64,000 nucleotides of DNA from Diplolepis rosae. Lineage: Eukaryota; Arthropoda; Insecta; Hymenoptera; Diplolepididae. Shown piece after piece: positions 1-11,238 of this stretch. Within the stretch, counting starts at the first letter, position 1, and each line of letters starts with the position of its first letter. The notes below the pieces were generated by a model, which saw nothing but the letters and a program-made list of their open reading frames with translations, had not been told where the DNA came from and made no database searches. The translations under genes were made by a program, and so were the position numbers. The stretch covers positions 3,162,001 through 3,226,000 of the forward strand of contig JAPYXD010000704.1 of NCBI GenBank assembly GCA_030998225.1. The letters are read 5' to 3'.

Positions 1-21
1 ATTTTACTATTTAGTTACGCA

Positions 22-343
22 CACGGAGAAAAATGGAGGGTCAGCCTGAATATCTAGAGGGTCAGGTCGACCAAATATGATGATCGACTATATGACGACC
101 TTCTAGATAATCAAACTGGTCATCTGTAGAGGGTCAGAAAAAAATAATCGATTTGATCATTGTAGAAGGTCGATTTGATCATCCTTGAGGGTCGAAATGA
201 AAATGTAAAACAAGATATTCAACTTGATCATCCCAGAGGATCGATTTGATTATCTTGATAGTGTGACTATTTGATAATCGAGAGGGTCGGTCTGACTCTC
301 AAAATTTTGAACCTCTAACTTCGACCCTCCGTTTTTCTCCGTG
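22..343. mobile_element. Short TIR element (MITE-like) with internal degenerate repeats
   Basis: Seen: the ends are inverted repeats of about 22 bp, CACGGAGAAAAATGGAGGGTC at 22-42 and its near-perfect complement at 322-343 with one mismatch. The interior is not a simple hairpin. It is built from degenerate direct repeats of GAGGGTCGATTTGATCATC (for example around 125-150, 160-185, 187-205 and 235-260). No coding capacity. Inference: a non-autonomous DNA transposon; the superfamily is not clear and a target duplication is not obvious beyond a possible CA on each side. Confidence 0.6.
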
Positions 344-1560
344 CAGACATGATTTTTCGCCCAAAAAGACGATCCATGGGGGACGCAATATTCGAGAAGC
401 AATTGCTAATTAAAGCAAATGAACACATCCGCAAAGAATAATAAATATTCTTGATGTAATTTTTTGTATTATTAAAAATCCATTTTGCATTTTGTACTAA
501 CCTATTTCAAATATACATTTTTCATTTTAAATAGAAAATAGGAAACCATTTTCTATTTTGCATTTTAAATGGATTTTGAGAAACTATTTTGCATTATACA
601 TTTTAAATACATTTTGAGAACCATTTTACCCAGCTCTGTTAAAATGACACTTTATGATGATTTTTAATTTAAATTGGGAAAATATACATTTTATATGATT
701 TTAATTGAAATACTTTGTACGTTCTATCTACTTTAAGCAGTATTTTTCACAATAAGATAAAAATAACGCTATGGGTAACAATATTTATCAAATTTGTATG
801 AATAAGAACTTGTAAATTAAAAGAATCGACGAATATATACAATTATCTTCGTATATATAGTTATTCTCATTACTTAAATTGTTTAATTAGAAGCACTAAA
901 CGAATTCTCGAGATAGAGTAGAAGGAGGGCGAAGAGGGCCACAACAAAGCCAAAGAAGTAATTGCGCAAAGAAAATTTGCAACATGAATAGAACAATGAA
1001 GTCTTCTTTACATAGTTTTATTTTTATGTAATCTTTAAAAATGCATAAATATAATTCTTTTTCACAATATTGTGACATTACATAATAAAAATAAAATATT
1101 GCATCAGCCCATTATTTTCACTTGAAATTTAGGAAAATGAATTTAAAGTTTCAAAGTTTCTTATTCGCATTGTAACTTTTGTTTTACTGTGTATGTGCAT
1201 ATCTCAAAAACCTTTCACTTTATGGTAAGAAAATTAAGGACAACATTTTTGTAAGCACAACACTGGGGATTTCATAAGATTATCTAAAGGTACTGCAATA
1301 TCATATTCTGCAATTGGACAGAAGAAAACTATTGTCGTACAATAGTTATTATTCAATCAAAAATTTTACTTATGCGAACGAAAATGTTCTATCGGATTTA
1401 ATTTGTATTTAAAAGCATTAGAAAATAGGTTGACAACAATTTTTAAATTAGAAAATGGAAAGAAAATTATAAAAGGAAATTAATGAATCGGGCAATTAAT
1501 AACGAAAAATTTAATGAGTATGAAAATATACCGTTAACAATTATTGGATTGTCAACAAAG
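344..1560. other. AT-rich intergenic DNA, nothing recognised
   Basis: Several short imperfect repeats of an ATTTTGCATTTTAAAT-like phrase lie at about 475-620. I see no coding region, RNA gene or clear transposon end. Confidence 0.4.
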
Positions 1561-2109
1561 TCATTTTGTTTTTGTTCATGATTTTCAAAGAAAGTTTATT
1601 AATACAAATAACAAACATTAATCAATTATGTATTGACCATTTTGTTCAATGACCTTTTGCCATCTTTCAGTCAGCTTCATAATTCCGCTTTCGTAGAAAG
1701 TTTGGTTCTTACAGGCAAAAAACTGAATCAACTCATTTTTGACAGCCTCATTTGAATCGAATGTTTTTCCATTTAAATGGTTTTGAAGTGAACGGAATAA
1801 ATGATGATCGGATGGTGCAAGGTCAGGACTATACGATGTGTGCGTGACTGCAGCGCCATAGCATGAGTGAACTAAAGGAGGCTGTTCGAGAGCTTTTACA
1901 ATGTATTATAATGGGGCTTAGTTATAAAACTGTTTATTATCAATAAAAAAAACAAAAAAAGCAATTTAATTCACTTTAAAATTCAATTGTTTTTCCTTGT
2001 GAAGTATTTATGTGAAATTAGCAGTAAAAAGTAAGTATTATTCATAACAAAAATGATATAGAAACCAGTAAATATAAGGTGAAGTTAATAACAGATCAAA
2101 ACAGACATC

Positions 2110-2338
2110 ACACCGTGATGAAAAATTTCTACAAACAGCATTATTGAAGGCTGAAGAATTTTATTTTAAAAATTATTTAAATGCTTTATATAAGGCTGTG
2201 ATTGCCGAAGAACTCAATGATGAAAATAATACTGAAAATTTAGAAAACTGTGAAAGTTTAAGTAATAGTAAAGATGAAGAGATATTATTTAAGCGAAGTT
2301 TTACTGGAACTGACATCAGAAATACTTTAAACAAATAA
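2110..2338 (+). CDS. Unrecognised frame inside the TATA-flanked element
   Basis: An open frame of about 75 codons that stays open upstream of the first start-like codon and is preceded by AACAG, which could be a splice acceptor. The product is acidic in its second half (a stretch rich in E, N and D around ELNDENNTENLENCESL) and ends SFTGTDIRNTLNK before TAA. It is not conserved in the copy at 45356-46773, which lacks this segment. It may be a C-terminal exon of the element's own protein or captured host sequence; I do not recognise a family. Confidence 0.3.
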
Positions 2339-2534
2339 TGTAGCTTCTATGTCTTCAAGTTTAGGTGTATTTTAAGTTGAATAAATATATTTAAACGTTT
2401 GTTACACATACTTTATTCCAAAATATTTTGTTAAAAGTCGAAGAATTTATGTTACAAAATTTATTAATATTATATCAAATACTAAATTATGATAAATTAG
2501 ATGAATACATTTTACAATTATTACTTGTTACAGC

Positions 2535-2672
2535 TTAAAAAATATATACTGCAGCTACCCACTTATTCCTTTGATTTATTTTCCATTTAGACGTTGGAAA
2601 TTTGTAAAATTTACACTCACTTTTCCTGCTTGTATTTTTACAATTCACAACACAACAACTTCGGTGGCTCAT
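2535..2672 (-). pseudogene. THAP zinc-finger N-terminal exon, copy 1 (splice donor lost)
   Basis: Reads from ATG at 2672 to TAA at 2535, 45 residues. The start MSHRSCCVVNCKN, then FYKFPTSKW and RNKWVAAV, matches the first half of a THAP (C2CH) DNA-binding domain: the paired cysteines near the N terminus, the aromatic-Phe-Pro motif and the conserved Trp. The Cys-x2-His second half is absent because this is a first exon. In the sister copy at 46501-46620 the exon ends at a canonical GTAAGA donor; here that site has become GTATAT, so the frame runs on into a stop. THAP domains are the sequence-specific DNA-binding domains of P-element and Kolobok transposases. Confidence 0.72.
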
Positions 2673-3197
2673 TTTAGCTACATTTTTTTAATTAAAACAA
2701 AATTTAGATTTGCATGTGTATTTTGATTGCTCGGAAATATAAAACAGCCTCCTTTAACGCCAAAATTATCCACTGCGTACGCTGGCGTCGATCTGACTCT
2801 CCCTACCATGACTTCGCACGGAGCGTATACGGTGGATGAGGCATCACTTCCCAGCCTAACTCCAATAATTTTTTGCGAGTGACCAAAGATGTATGTGGTC
2901 TGTCGTTATCTTGATGGAAGATGACGCCTATACCAGTTGCCAGTTCTGGCCGCTTTCCTTCATTTCTTTGTCCAATTTCATTAGCTGTCGACAGTAGACA
3001 TTCGAATTGATAGTTTGGTCCCTTAGGAGCAGCTCAAAATAAACAGTACCTTTGAAATCCCACCAAACATTCAGCATAACCTTCTTTTGATGCATATCGG
3101 CTTTTGATGCCGATTGTGCAGGCTGATTTCTCTTGCTCCATGATCTTTTTCGCATGACGTTATCGTGAACAACCCATTTTTCAAATGGATCGGTTAA

Positions 3198-3721
3198 GGT
3201 GGCTTGATCGTTTTTGAAAAAAATTATAGACTGCTCTGAAACTTAGAGATTATCTTAATAAAATATGCTAGATTCATATGGAAAAAAGAAATACCGTGGT
3301 TGACGATGTCATTGCCGAAAAAATCGCTACTGAAAAAATGTCAGTTTAACACGTAGTCTTATGGGATTCCTCGTCAAAATCGGCGAAACTCCGGAAAAAA
3401 TCACAAGTCCCCATAAATTAAATATATACTAGTACTTTCAATTTCGAGGAATCTATTAGTATTATAAAAACAAAGGGTTAACGACTTCAATCAAGAGAAA
3501 ATTGCGAAAAAGGTACAGAATATAGAAATCGCCTCGAGGTGAAACTAATAATTTTTTACTATCGCTTTTTTCCGGAGACATTTCCGCGATTTCTTACCCT
3601 TCTATTCAGATGTTACTATAATACATATGATTATTAAAAAAATAAGTACTAATGAGCATTCATGTAACACGTGCCCCCACGGTGCCCCTCACTTCATACG
3701 ACACCAAACGATCAAGCCACC
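3198..3721. mobile_element. TTAA-flanked TIR element (GGTGGCTTGATCGT ends)
   Basis: Seen: TTAA at 3194-3197 and 3722-3725, with inverted ends GGTGGCTTGATCGT of about 14 bp. It sits in the mariner at 1618-4149, and deleting it with one TTAA restores the transposase frame, so TTAA is a true target duplication. It has no coding capacity. TTAA target choice is known for piggyBac and Kolobok elements. The GGTRG start resembles the foldbacks at 10542 and 45608. Confidence 0.8.
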
Positions 3722-4149
3722 TTAAGTTACGTTTCAGCAGTGAATCGCAAATGGAAATTCGTTTGGGGAGTTGAATTTCGTTCAATTTGTGAGGAACCCA
3801 AATATCGAGCTTATTAACGTAACTAAGTTGTTTTAAATATCTTTCAGCGCATGTATGTGATATGCTCAGCTTCTCTGCTATCTCTCGTGTCGTACTATGC
3901 CGGTTATTTTCTATCATTGCTTTTATTTTATCGTCGTCAACTTCAGTCGAGCGTCCAGAGAGTGATGCATCTTTGGGGTGAAAATCTCCGGAACGAAAAC
4001 GAGCAAACCAATTCTGGCACTGGCTTTCTGTTAATGATTTTTTACCATAAACATGATACAACTTTTTCCGAGTTTGTTATGCGTTTTTACCTTTTTGGAA
4101 GTAATAAAGTATTATAAAATCTGACGAAAATGACCGTCTGAATCTCCAT

Positions 4150-5390
4150 TTAAAATCAATGCATAACAATAAATAAACAGCAAAACTTGAAACTTTTTTT
4201 TTACTGAATAATGAATTTATTTAAAACAATTTGTGCATTATGGTTTACACTACAATACATACCTTGAAACTGAAATTAATTAACCTGTTAAAACCAAAAA
4301 ACCCTCTGTCTCGAACCATATTATCGCTCGCTTTCGGTTTTAAACTTCACGAACGGCTGGTTCCGGTTTTAAGTCATGAAGGACTCTTCCGTCATTCAGT
4401 GACCGACATTGTCCGTCATATTGAACATATTCATATTTTGAATATATAACGATGTTCCGAATAATGCTTTATGCATGAATTAATATTATGTGTCAATAAA
4501 AATGTATCCTCGAGAAGAAAATGTTTACAAAAAGAAAAATATATGTTTTTGATAACAAATTTGTGTAACATAACCTCTAAAAAAATAGATTAGAAATTAT
4601 GAAATACAAAATACATTATTTATAATGTTCCATTCAAATATAATTTTGGAAATATTTTTAATATACGTTTATGCACTAATTACTAAGACTTCAAAATTTC
4701 CACGTACGATATGTCCTATAAAACAATACAAAATATTGTTCTAACATATTCCATTAAAGGGTTTCTCAAAATATGAGTATGACGAACATGACCAAATATG
4801 ACCACGGAGTTTAGTCACTGACGGTCACATTCATGTCACTATCCATCTCTAGTTTACACGGGAAAAATTGCGAACCAAAATGATTCATGTGCGGAACATC
4901 AAACGTTCGTGTCACAGGTCAAAAATATGTTTGCACACGAAAGATTCGTGCGCAATATTCTGTAGTGCACAAACAGCATATTTGCTGCACGTAGAAAATT
5001 GTAAACCAAAAATTTGCGCGTATTTTTTTTTGGATATTGATAGCGTGTACCAAAGCGCATTTTAATCTGATCATTCTTTCAAAAGTTATTGTGTCTACAG
5101 ACCACAGTGTCACAGAAAAAATCTGTGTTCAGAACTGCTTTTTAGGGTCCAATAGAGCTGCAAGAGAGTACATTCATTCGTTATGACACTTGATCCTGAG
5201 TGGCATTCAGATGGCCCACTATCCCTACTGAAAACATACGACGTTATTTATGGTTGTATTTATGGGTTATGTCGAAGGTGTATAAGAAACTGCATTTATG
5301 GACAGAAATATGGCCGGATTTAAAAAAAATATATAGGCTGCTCAAAGCATCGAACTTCATTTTTTTGCCCAAGTAATCAAATAAAAGGGT
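4150..5390. other. AT-rich spacer, no recognised gene
   Basis: A plus-strand frame at 4231-4449 and a pair of overlapping frames at 4868-5113 look like chance. No motif, splice structure or codon bias supports them. The stretch at 5150-5330 could be LINE-derived but I cannot show it. Confidence 0.3.
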
Positions 5391-5590
5391 TACTCTCGGT
5401 TAAGAACAGAGAATAGATCCTCGCGGAGAACACCACAGACCACTGTAAAAGGCAGATAAGAAGCCGGTTTCCCGACAGAGTTAGTAGTCTCATTACCCCT
5501 AATTCGCGAATGTGCTGGTATCCAAACAAACCTGAAGGTGAGACCTCGCTTGCGCATAGACGAGATAAGGTGCTGTATTTTTAAAATATA
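5390..5590 (-). pseudogene. Non-LTR retrotransposon RNase H-like fragment
   Basis: The minus-strand translation reads through MRKRGLTFRFVWIPAHSRIRGNE and then KPASYLPFTVV. This is the IPAH-x-x-IxGNE block found at the end of the RNase H domain of I/R1/Loa-type non-LTR elements. Only about 60 residues survive. The catalytic Asp that normally follows GNE is not recognisable. The frame is adjacent to an ORF1 fragment of what may be the same element at 5700-6227, with almost all of ORF2 missing between them. Confidence 0.62.
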
Positions 5591-5699
5591 GAGAGATGTC
5601 TGCGTGAAGATGATGGAAAGAAAAAAACCAAAGCGAAAAACATATTTAACAGCACAAAAAATATTGTAGAATATTCTGCAAGGTTGAGGCGGGGTCCAT

Positions 5700-6227
5700 C
5701 CATAGATATACGATCGAGATTCAGATCAAGTCGACGTTCAGGCCTTAAAAACGACGATCTCGCAGGCTCGTCTCAGCCTCCCCAAAGCCATAGTTATTCC
5801 AGTACCAAAAATTCATGATCACATATTCGTATTGGTAGAACGGGTACTCACGAGAAGAAGCCATGTAATCGCCATATCAATTAGAGCAGAAGGGCGAGCG
5901 TAGCCTATTAGGACAAGAGTCCGTACGATGATGTTCCGAGCAAAATTCACAGATGGGACGAGAGCTGTGACATTGGCTAGAAATGTGTTTAAATCGCTGA
6001 TAGGTGAAGCTCCTCTTTGGGCGAGGGATGATGAGAGTCAGAAGATATGAATTGCCCAAGATATGAAGATCACAAGGAATCCGAGCAATGACCATGGTAA
6101 ATTCAACTTTATTAGAAACAGAGTCATTCTCATTTAACCTTCTGCCGCAAACTTTACACTCGTTGAATCCGTTTTGTTTAGTTTCGAGTAATGGAAATAC
6201 AATGTTCCACATAATGATTTTACGCAT
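5700..6227 (-). pseudogene. Non-LTR retrotransposon ORF1 fragment with zinc knuckles
   Basis: The minus-strand frame (open from 6227 to 5877, degraded further on) contains a string of CCHC-like knuckles: QRFKHISSQCHSS, then CEFCSEHHRTDSC, then the beginning of a third (CSN). This is the nucleic-acid-binding region of jockey/I-type ORF1 proteins. The first Cys of the first knuckle is replaced (TYQRF where CxxC is expected), in keeping with decay. A related ORF1 piece lies at 56625-56845. Confidence 0.75.
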
Positions 6228-6853
6228 TGACTACATTACTTAGTCGCGACAACCATTTTTAGTACCTACATTTCAACTACATGTATCTCGTCACTATACC
6301 CAGAGTTTTTTCTCTGTGAATAGGCGATGTGAAATTTTGAGTGAAGAAGCAAAGAAGAGATTCTAAAAGTTAAAAAATTATACATAAATAGCGTGTGCTA
6401 TTGGCGCAAGGTATCTTGCTAACGTCATCAATGTTGCAACTCCAGCAATCGCAATCAGGAACGTAAGAACTAGGAACATAGTGATAGCAGGTGATGAGAT
6501 TATATCGCAACCTATTGCCCACGCACAAACCAAGATGAGAATGGTAATGAGGAACGTCGATCAACAGGTCCAAGCAGTTCTAGTAGTGTCTAGAGCAAAA
6601 ATCGTCACCTTCAGTATCAATTACCTTGATTTGTTCAACACAGGTTTTGTTCTTTAAGGGGCCGTATAACATATAAGACTGAAATAGCTGATATTTTCTT
6701 GCAAATGTGAGAGGCAGGTTGTCATAATTACACATAGCTTGCACAAGCGTTTGAAATACTGGTGTTTGGCTTCTATTCTCGTAGCCCAGTATCTGACTAG
6801 AGGTCTACAAACTTCCAACAATCTGAGATAATATATCAAATAATGTTTTGTTG

Positions 6854-7190
6854 TTATAAAGTTCTTAGAGCATTGGTAGAAATGTCGTCTCTGTAGACTG
6901 TCGCGAAAATTTCTAGGTACTCATCGGCTTTAGAATAAGAGCCAATGTCACTGTCAGTAACCACATTTGTGATGCTTTTCAAAGTATCGTGCATAAGGTC
7001 TGGTGGAGCTCCTGTGGTAATGCGGAGTCCTCCTAAATCGTTAAGTACAGATTTCCCATTCATTCCGTATTCAGTACCTAGTTCTTGTTCTCTTCCTTCA
7101 TCTCTCTCCATTTGTTCAATTTGTGCATCATGTTCTTCAGGAGCTCTTAAAATTTCATTATTTTTTAACTTGGCAGAATTTCTTTGTCTG
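6854..7190 (-). pseudogene. Possible transposase-derived fragment (PPDLMHD motif)
   Basis: A minus-strand frame open from about 7190 to TAA at 6854, roughly 110 residues. It contains an acidic stretch (QMERDEGREQELGTEYG), then NGKSVLNDLGGL, then GAPPDLMHDTLKS. The P-D-x-M-H-D-x-L block with a preceding YG-x-x-x-x-S-x-L resembles a motif I associate with transposon-derived proteins in insect genomes, but the match is short. The composition is more protein-like than its surroundings. It could also be an orphan exon. No partner exon was found. Confidence 0.35.
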
Positions 7191-7286
7191 TAAACTCATG
7201 CCCATTCAAAATGAGATATCGAGTTCAAAATTTTTTAAACTAAAGCCACTGCATTTCGGAAGTCACCCAATTACGCGCGTGTTTCA

Positions 7287-8171
7287 TAACACGTCACTCA
7301 ATAAGTTTCCCATCTGACATGTAGATGGTACCACTGTTGTCAAATCCATATGATTTCTGGATAGTACCAACCTTCAAACGTTGAGTGTCGAAATTTCATG
7401 ACAATCTGGCGTTTAGTTCAGAAGTTACAGAGATTTTAGTGAAGCAACTTTTATCATTTTCAAATCAATGGATAAAAAAGAGTTTCGAGTGTTAAAAAAG
7501 GATCTTCTGCATCGGTATGTGACAATGGATAAAACATGGATCCACCACTACACACATGAAACAAAAAGATCGTCAGCTGAGTGGACAGCAGTTGTTAAAA
7601 GCCGTCCAAAGCGACCAAAACTCAACAGTGGGCTGGCAAGTTTATGGCATCCGTATTTTGGGACGCGCATGGTATTTTGTTTATCGACTACCTTGAGAAA
7701 GGTAAAACCATTAACAGCGACTATTACATGGCATTACTGTATCGATTGAGCGCAGAAATCAATAAAAAACGCCTTCACATGCAAAAGAAAAAAGAGCTTT
7801 TCCACCAAGAAAATGCACCGTGCCACAAGTCCATGAAACCGATGGTCAAATTGAACGAATTAAGCTTTAAATTGCTTCCTCAACCACCATATTCTCCAGA
7901 TTTGGCCCCCAGAGACTAATGGCTCTTTGCTGACCTGAAAAAAATGTTCCACGGAAGGAGATTTAGCTCCAAGGAAGAAGGGATTGTCGAAACTGAGGCC
8001 TATTTTAAGAGCAAAGACGAATCATTCTACAAAAAAGGCATCGAAAAGTTATAGAAGCGTTGAAATGAATGTATTACGCCTGAAGGAAACTATGTTGGTG
8101 AATAAAGTCGAATTTCTCGAAAAAACTGTTTTTTTCTTAGTTAGACCGGAAACTTATTGAGTCATGTGTTA
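7287..8171 (+). mobile_element. mariner element, internally deleted, 3' half of transposase
   Basis: Terminal inverted repeats of 24 bp (TAACACGTCACTCAATAAGTTTCC at 7287-7310, complement at 8148-8171, two mismatches) define an 885 bp copy, shorter than the usual 1.3 kb. Coding sequence lies at about 7468-8100. YVTMDKTWIHHYTHE gives the first Asp region. ASVFWDAHGILFIDYLEKGK follows after a +1 shift near 7640. FHQENAPCHKS has Glu where the second catalytic Asp is expected. SPDLAPRD is followed directly by a TAA. The N-terminal DNA-binding region is deleted. Non-functional. Confidence 0.9.
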
Positions 8172-10435
8172 GATCAGAATAGATAAGAATGAAATAGAGA
8201 TGGGTAGTGAGATATGAACGTGACCATTACTGACTGGTCCCCGTTGTGATTTTTCCTCATGTTGCACCGAAAAAACGATATTCTAATATTAAGAATATCA
8301 TATTCTTGCAGGCATATCTTAATGATATTCTTAATGAAGTAAGCAGAATTCTTAATTTAAGAGTATCTTCTAACCAAAGGGAGAAAATATTCTTAAAATG
8401 AGAATATTCGCGATCGACCATAGTAGGAGTGTGGAAAGAAGAAATGCGCAAAGGAAAATGTGCCTTGCTCTGTTCAATCATTTCTTTTAATGTTTTGTGC
8501 CACGTGCAATTCGATCAGTTTCGATTATTTTACCGTAATATGAAAAATGGAACAAGTAAAAACGTGGCTGGAAAACCACCAATTTCGCGATCTCGTCCAG
8601 TTATTTGAACGTAAATATTGAAAATGATTTTTTTAAAAGTTATTCTGTGCCTTGTTTTTTATTCCTTGCTTTCGGAATTTAACCTCTTTTTACAAAAATT
8701 ATCAACCCAGTGGGTACACGATATTTAAAACGTTTTGAAAACGTTCTAAAAGCGTTTCAGGCACGATTTATATGTCAAAGGTCCTAAAAACGTTCGTAAA
8801 ACGTGTAAAATCGTGTGCTATTGTGTTTTTAGGAGAAATTTTTTATTTTGGTGCCAAAATTAAGGGAACTTATATGCAACTATTGTAAAACAGGTGGTCC
8901 CATATTTTACGTAATGCTTTAAAAACATATTTGAAATAAAAATATTTAAATCTTACTATAGTTAAACATTAACTATACCTTATTATCATATAGACAAGAA
9001 TATATATTCTGAAGGTAAGAGGGCCTCCATCGTACATTAAGAATATATTCTTAAATAACAGGCCAAGAATATATTCTTAGCGCCTATTTAAATTGCAAAT
9101 ATTCTTAAACTTCGTTGGAAATTCTTAAAATTAGAATATCGTTTTTCCAGCGTAGTCATATTCATAATTCGAAAAACCTGTTGAATAAAAATTTCTTATG
9201 GTTTCATAGGACCAGATAAACTTAATTATAATATTCACTCAAGCTGTGAAAAATTTTTAAATACAATAATGAATTTATGTAGTTAGATCATGGATCTATA
9301 AATTAAAGGGACACAATATTTAACACAGTGCGAATCAGTAATCTGCAAGTATACTGGTCGAAATAGCTCTTGTAGCAATACATGAAGCAAATATTGCAAT
9401 TTAACACTGTAGAGTGGAAAAGTACTGGGAGGCACTGATAAAATTACTGCTCTAAATTGCAAGATTTGACTCGTGAGCTGGCATACGTTGCGCTGTTTCG
9501 TTTTAAACTAAAAATTTTAACTTATCAGGTAATAACTGAGCTTTAAAGATACACTCTACTGAGATGTATAAATAATACATAACACATCTGACATAATCAT
9601 TAGCTATCATTTTGCAAATGAAGAAAATATCTATTTGTTAAATTATCTCAAATAAAAATATAATTCATCTCTCCAAAACATAATGTTTTTTCTCTTAACT
9701 ATTTCTGAAAGAAACAGAACTTGATTCTTGAAAAAATACAGAACAATTTTTTAAATTTGTGTCTGAATTTCCTCAAATTATTATAGACGTACTTCTATTC
9801 GACAAAATAAAAAATGTATTTGAATAATTTTGTAGAATTTTTATTTACGGCATTTCTCATAATCTGCACTGCCTAAATCTGGCTCAATGGAATTTACTGG
9901 AAAAAGCTATTCGAATCTCTAGTCTTGGCATGAAACTTTCGATATTTTGAATACTTAGCTAGATTTATGTATGTGTGTAGCATTAGTATAGTATATAAGT
10001 TTATCATTACCCTGTATTAAAACTGTATATCTATGCGATTTGTAAAATACTGATAATTTATAAACACGCGCGTGTATGTGTATATGTTAGAAAATATGAA
10101 TACAGTATAGTTTCAGATCGAGAATTCATTTTTTTTAATCATCGCCTCCTTTATTCACATAAAGTGCATCAATTACTGGGCGACACTGTACTTTCTACTT
10201 GCGACATGACGCAATGTACAATGTGAGCAATATCTTCTGCTTGTTACAAAGTAGAGATTACTGGGTGAGACTGCAACTAATATCACTCAAAAATTCGACT
10301 TGGCTATGAATTTACAATGTGACATAGAAAATCTTGCACTTTGATGTAGTCAACCTTACTGTTTTCTCTCACCTAGTAACATTCTATCAGTTTTTACAGT
10401 ATTTAATACTGCGGGTACTTTTTTAAGTATAATTA
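8172..10435. other. AT-rich DNA with short dispersed repeats, no gene
   Basis: At 8270-8420 and 9000-9150 there are scattered AAGAATAT/ATATTCTT repeats in both orientations, which suggests an old inverted-repeat element of about 880 bp spanning 8265-9155. I could not define its ends. The rest shows nothing I recognise. Confidence 0.35.
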
Positions 10436-10537
10436 TTGGGTTGTCCCAGAAGTAATTACCGATTTTTTCATACAATTTAAACAAGTTGTTTTAAATACAA
10501 GGAATAAACTTATTCAATGATATATTTTTCATTTTGT
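10436..10537. mobile_element. Solo mariner-type terminus
   Basis: TTGGGTTGTCCCAGAAGTAA at 10436 is the kind of terminus seen at mariner ends, followed by about 80 bp of matching-style sequence. It is cut by the TTAA element beginning at 10538. No transposase coding is left beyond the cut. Confidence 0.5.
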
Positions 10538-10645
10538 TTAAGGTAGTTGATCCACGAAAATTAAACCTCAGGCAAAAATAAATAATTTTGCTTTCAAGAA
10601 TAGCAATATTATTATTGAAGGGCTATTTTGGAAGAGAATAGTATA

Positions 10646-11238
10646 TTATGTGCCTAGGCACACAATGAGAGTGATTGCGTGACGAGCGACAATGCTCGCA
10701 GGAGATCGAAGCCAAGGCGTAGTCGAGGCGTAGGTGAGGCAAAGCCGAAACCAAGCTCGGACGAATCCGAGGCGCGATCAGTCCTGCGAGCATTGTCGCG
10801 AGTCTCGCAATGTCCCGAATTGTGTGCATTGGCACATATTCTATTTTATGTGACTGTGGTGCGGATACGAGTTTTTATGCATACATTGGAATCTAATCTA
10901 GTACTCATTGTAGTTGTTTGCTGCGCTAGTTGTACGAAGCGGGCGCAAATTGGCGACTAGTCCCGGCCATTTTGATTTTATCGGTCTTGTGTAGTAGTCA
11001 GTGCTAACGCTGTACGAAGAAGAAGTGAGAAGAAGAAGAATAAGAAATAGATTGCGTTCCGCTGTACGAAGAAGACGTGAGAAGAAGAAGAATAAGAAAT
11101 AGATTGCGTTCCGCTGTAAGACTATAATGCACATGCGCAGTTCAATTTCTACATTGTATTCCTCTGTAACGGAATATACAACATTGCTTTACTCTCAGCT
11201 GTAACGGAAAAACGAGTTTCCGCGGCTGAGGCACATAA
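10646..11238. mobile_element. GC-richer TIR insertion inside the foldback arm
   Basis: Comparison with the opposite arm of the host foldback shows this segment is an insertion. Its ends read TTATGTGCCT and AGGCACATAA. Within it, 10650-10845 forms its own hairpin around CGACAATGCTCGCAGGA, and 11009-11112 holds a 52-bp unit repeated twice. A 93-codon frame at 10679-10960 runs through the hairpin and is not credible as a gene. Confidence 0.6.
11009..11112. repeat. 52-bp tandem repeat, two copies
   Basis: Units 11009-11060 and 11061-11112, each starting GCTGTACGAAGAAGA and differing at about one base. They are followed by the start of a third unit that diverges after GCTGTA. Confidence 0.85.

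Larger units (their letters stand above)
1834..2825. mobile_element. THAP-encoding TIR element, copy 1 (TATA target duplication)
   Basis: Seen: flanked by TATA at 1830-1833 and 2826-2829. The terminal inverted repeat is about 11 bp with CGTGCG at its inner end, imperfect in this copy. A second inverted pair, TAAAGGAGGCTGTT, lies just inside (1873-1886 and complement at 2743-2756), an arrangement like the internal inverted repeats of P elements. Because it sits in a recognisable mariner frame, the duplication can be read as exactly four bases. It carries a THAP half-domain on the minus strand (2535-2672) and an unrecognised plus-strand frame (about 2110-2338). A second copy is at 45356-46773. 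Confidence 0.8.
1618..4149 (-). pseudogene. mariner transposase relic interrupted by two later insertions
   Basis: A mariner transposase read on the minus strand from 4149 to a TAA at 1618. The N-terminal helix-turn-helix part (about 4120-3726) carries SLTESQCQNWFARFRSGDF and a downstream STTREIAEKLSIS helix. The middle (3193-2830) has KKVMLNVWWDFKGTVYFELL. The C-terminal part (1829-1618) has SPDLAPSDHHLF and ends in WQKVIEQNGQYIID. The frame is interrupted by a TTAA-flanked element (3198-3721) and a TATA-flanked element (1834-2825). Removing either with one target copy rejoins the mariner frame exactly at that point. There is also an early frameshift near 4090 and a stop near 2926. Mariners are cut-and-paste DD34D transposases. 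This copy is dead and is useful mainly as a dated empty site for its inserts. Confidence 0.9.

Noticed and set aside
10679..10960. 93-codon plus-strand frame rich in Arg and Ser
   Set aside because: It runs through a GC-rich hairpin and a junction between nested elements; the codons reflect the palindrome.
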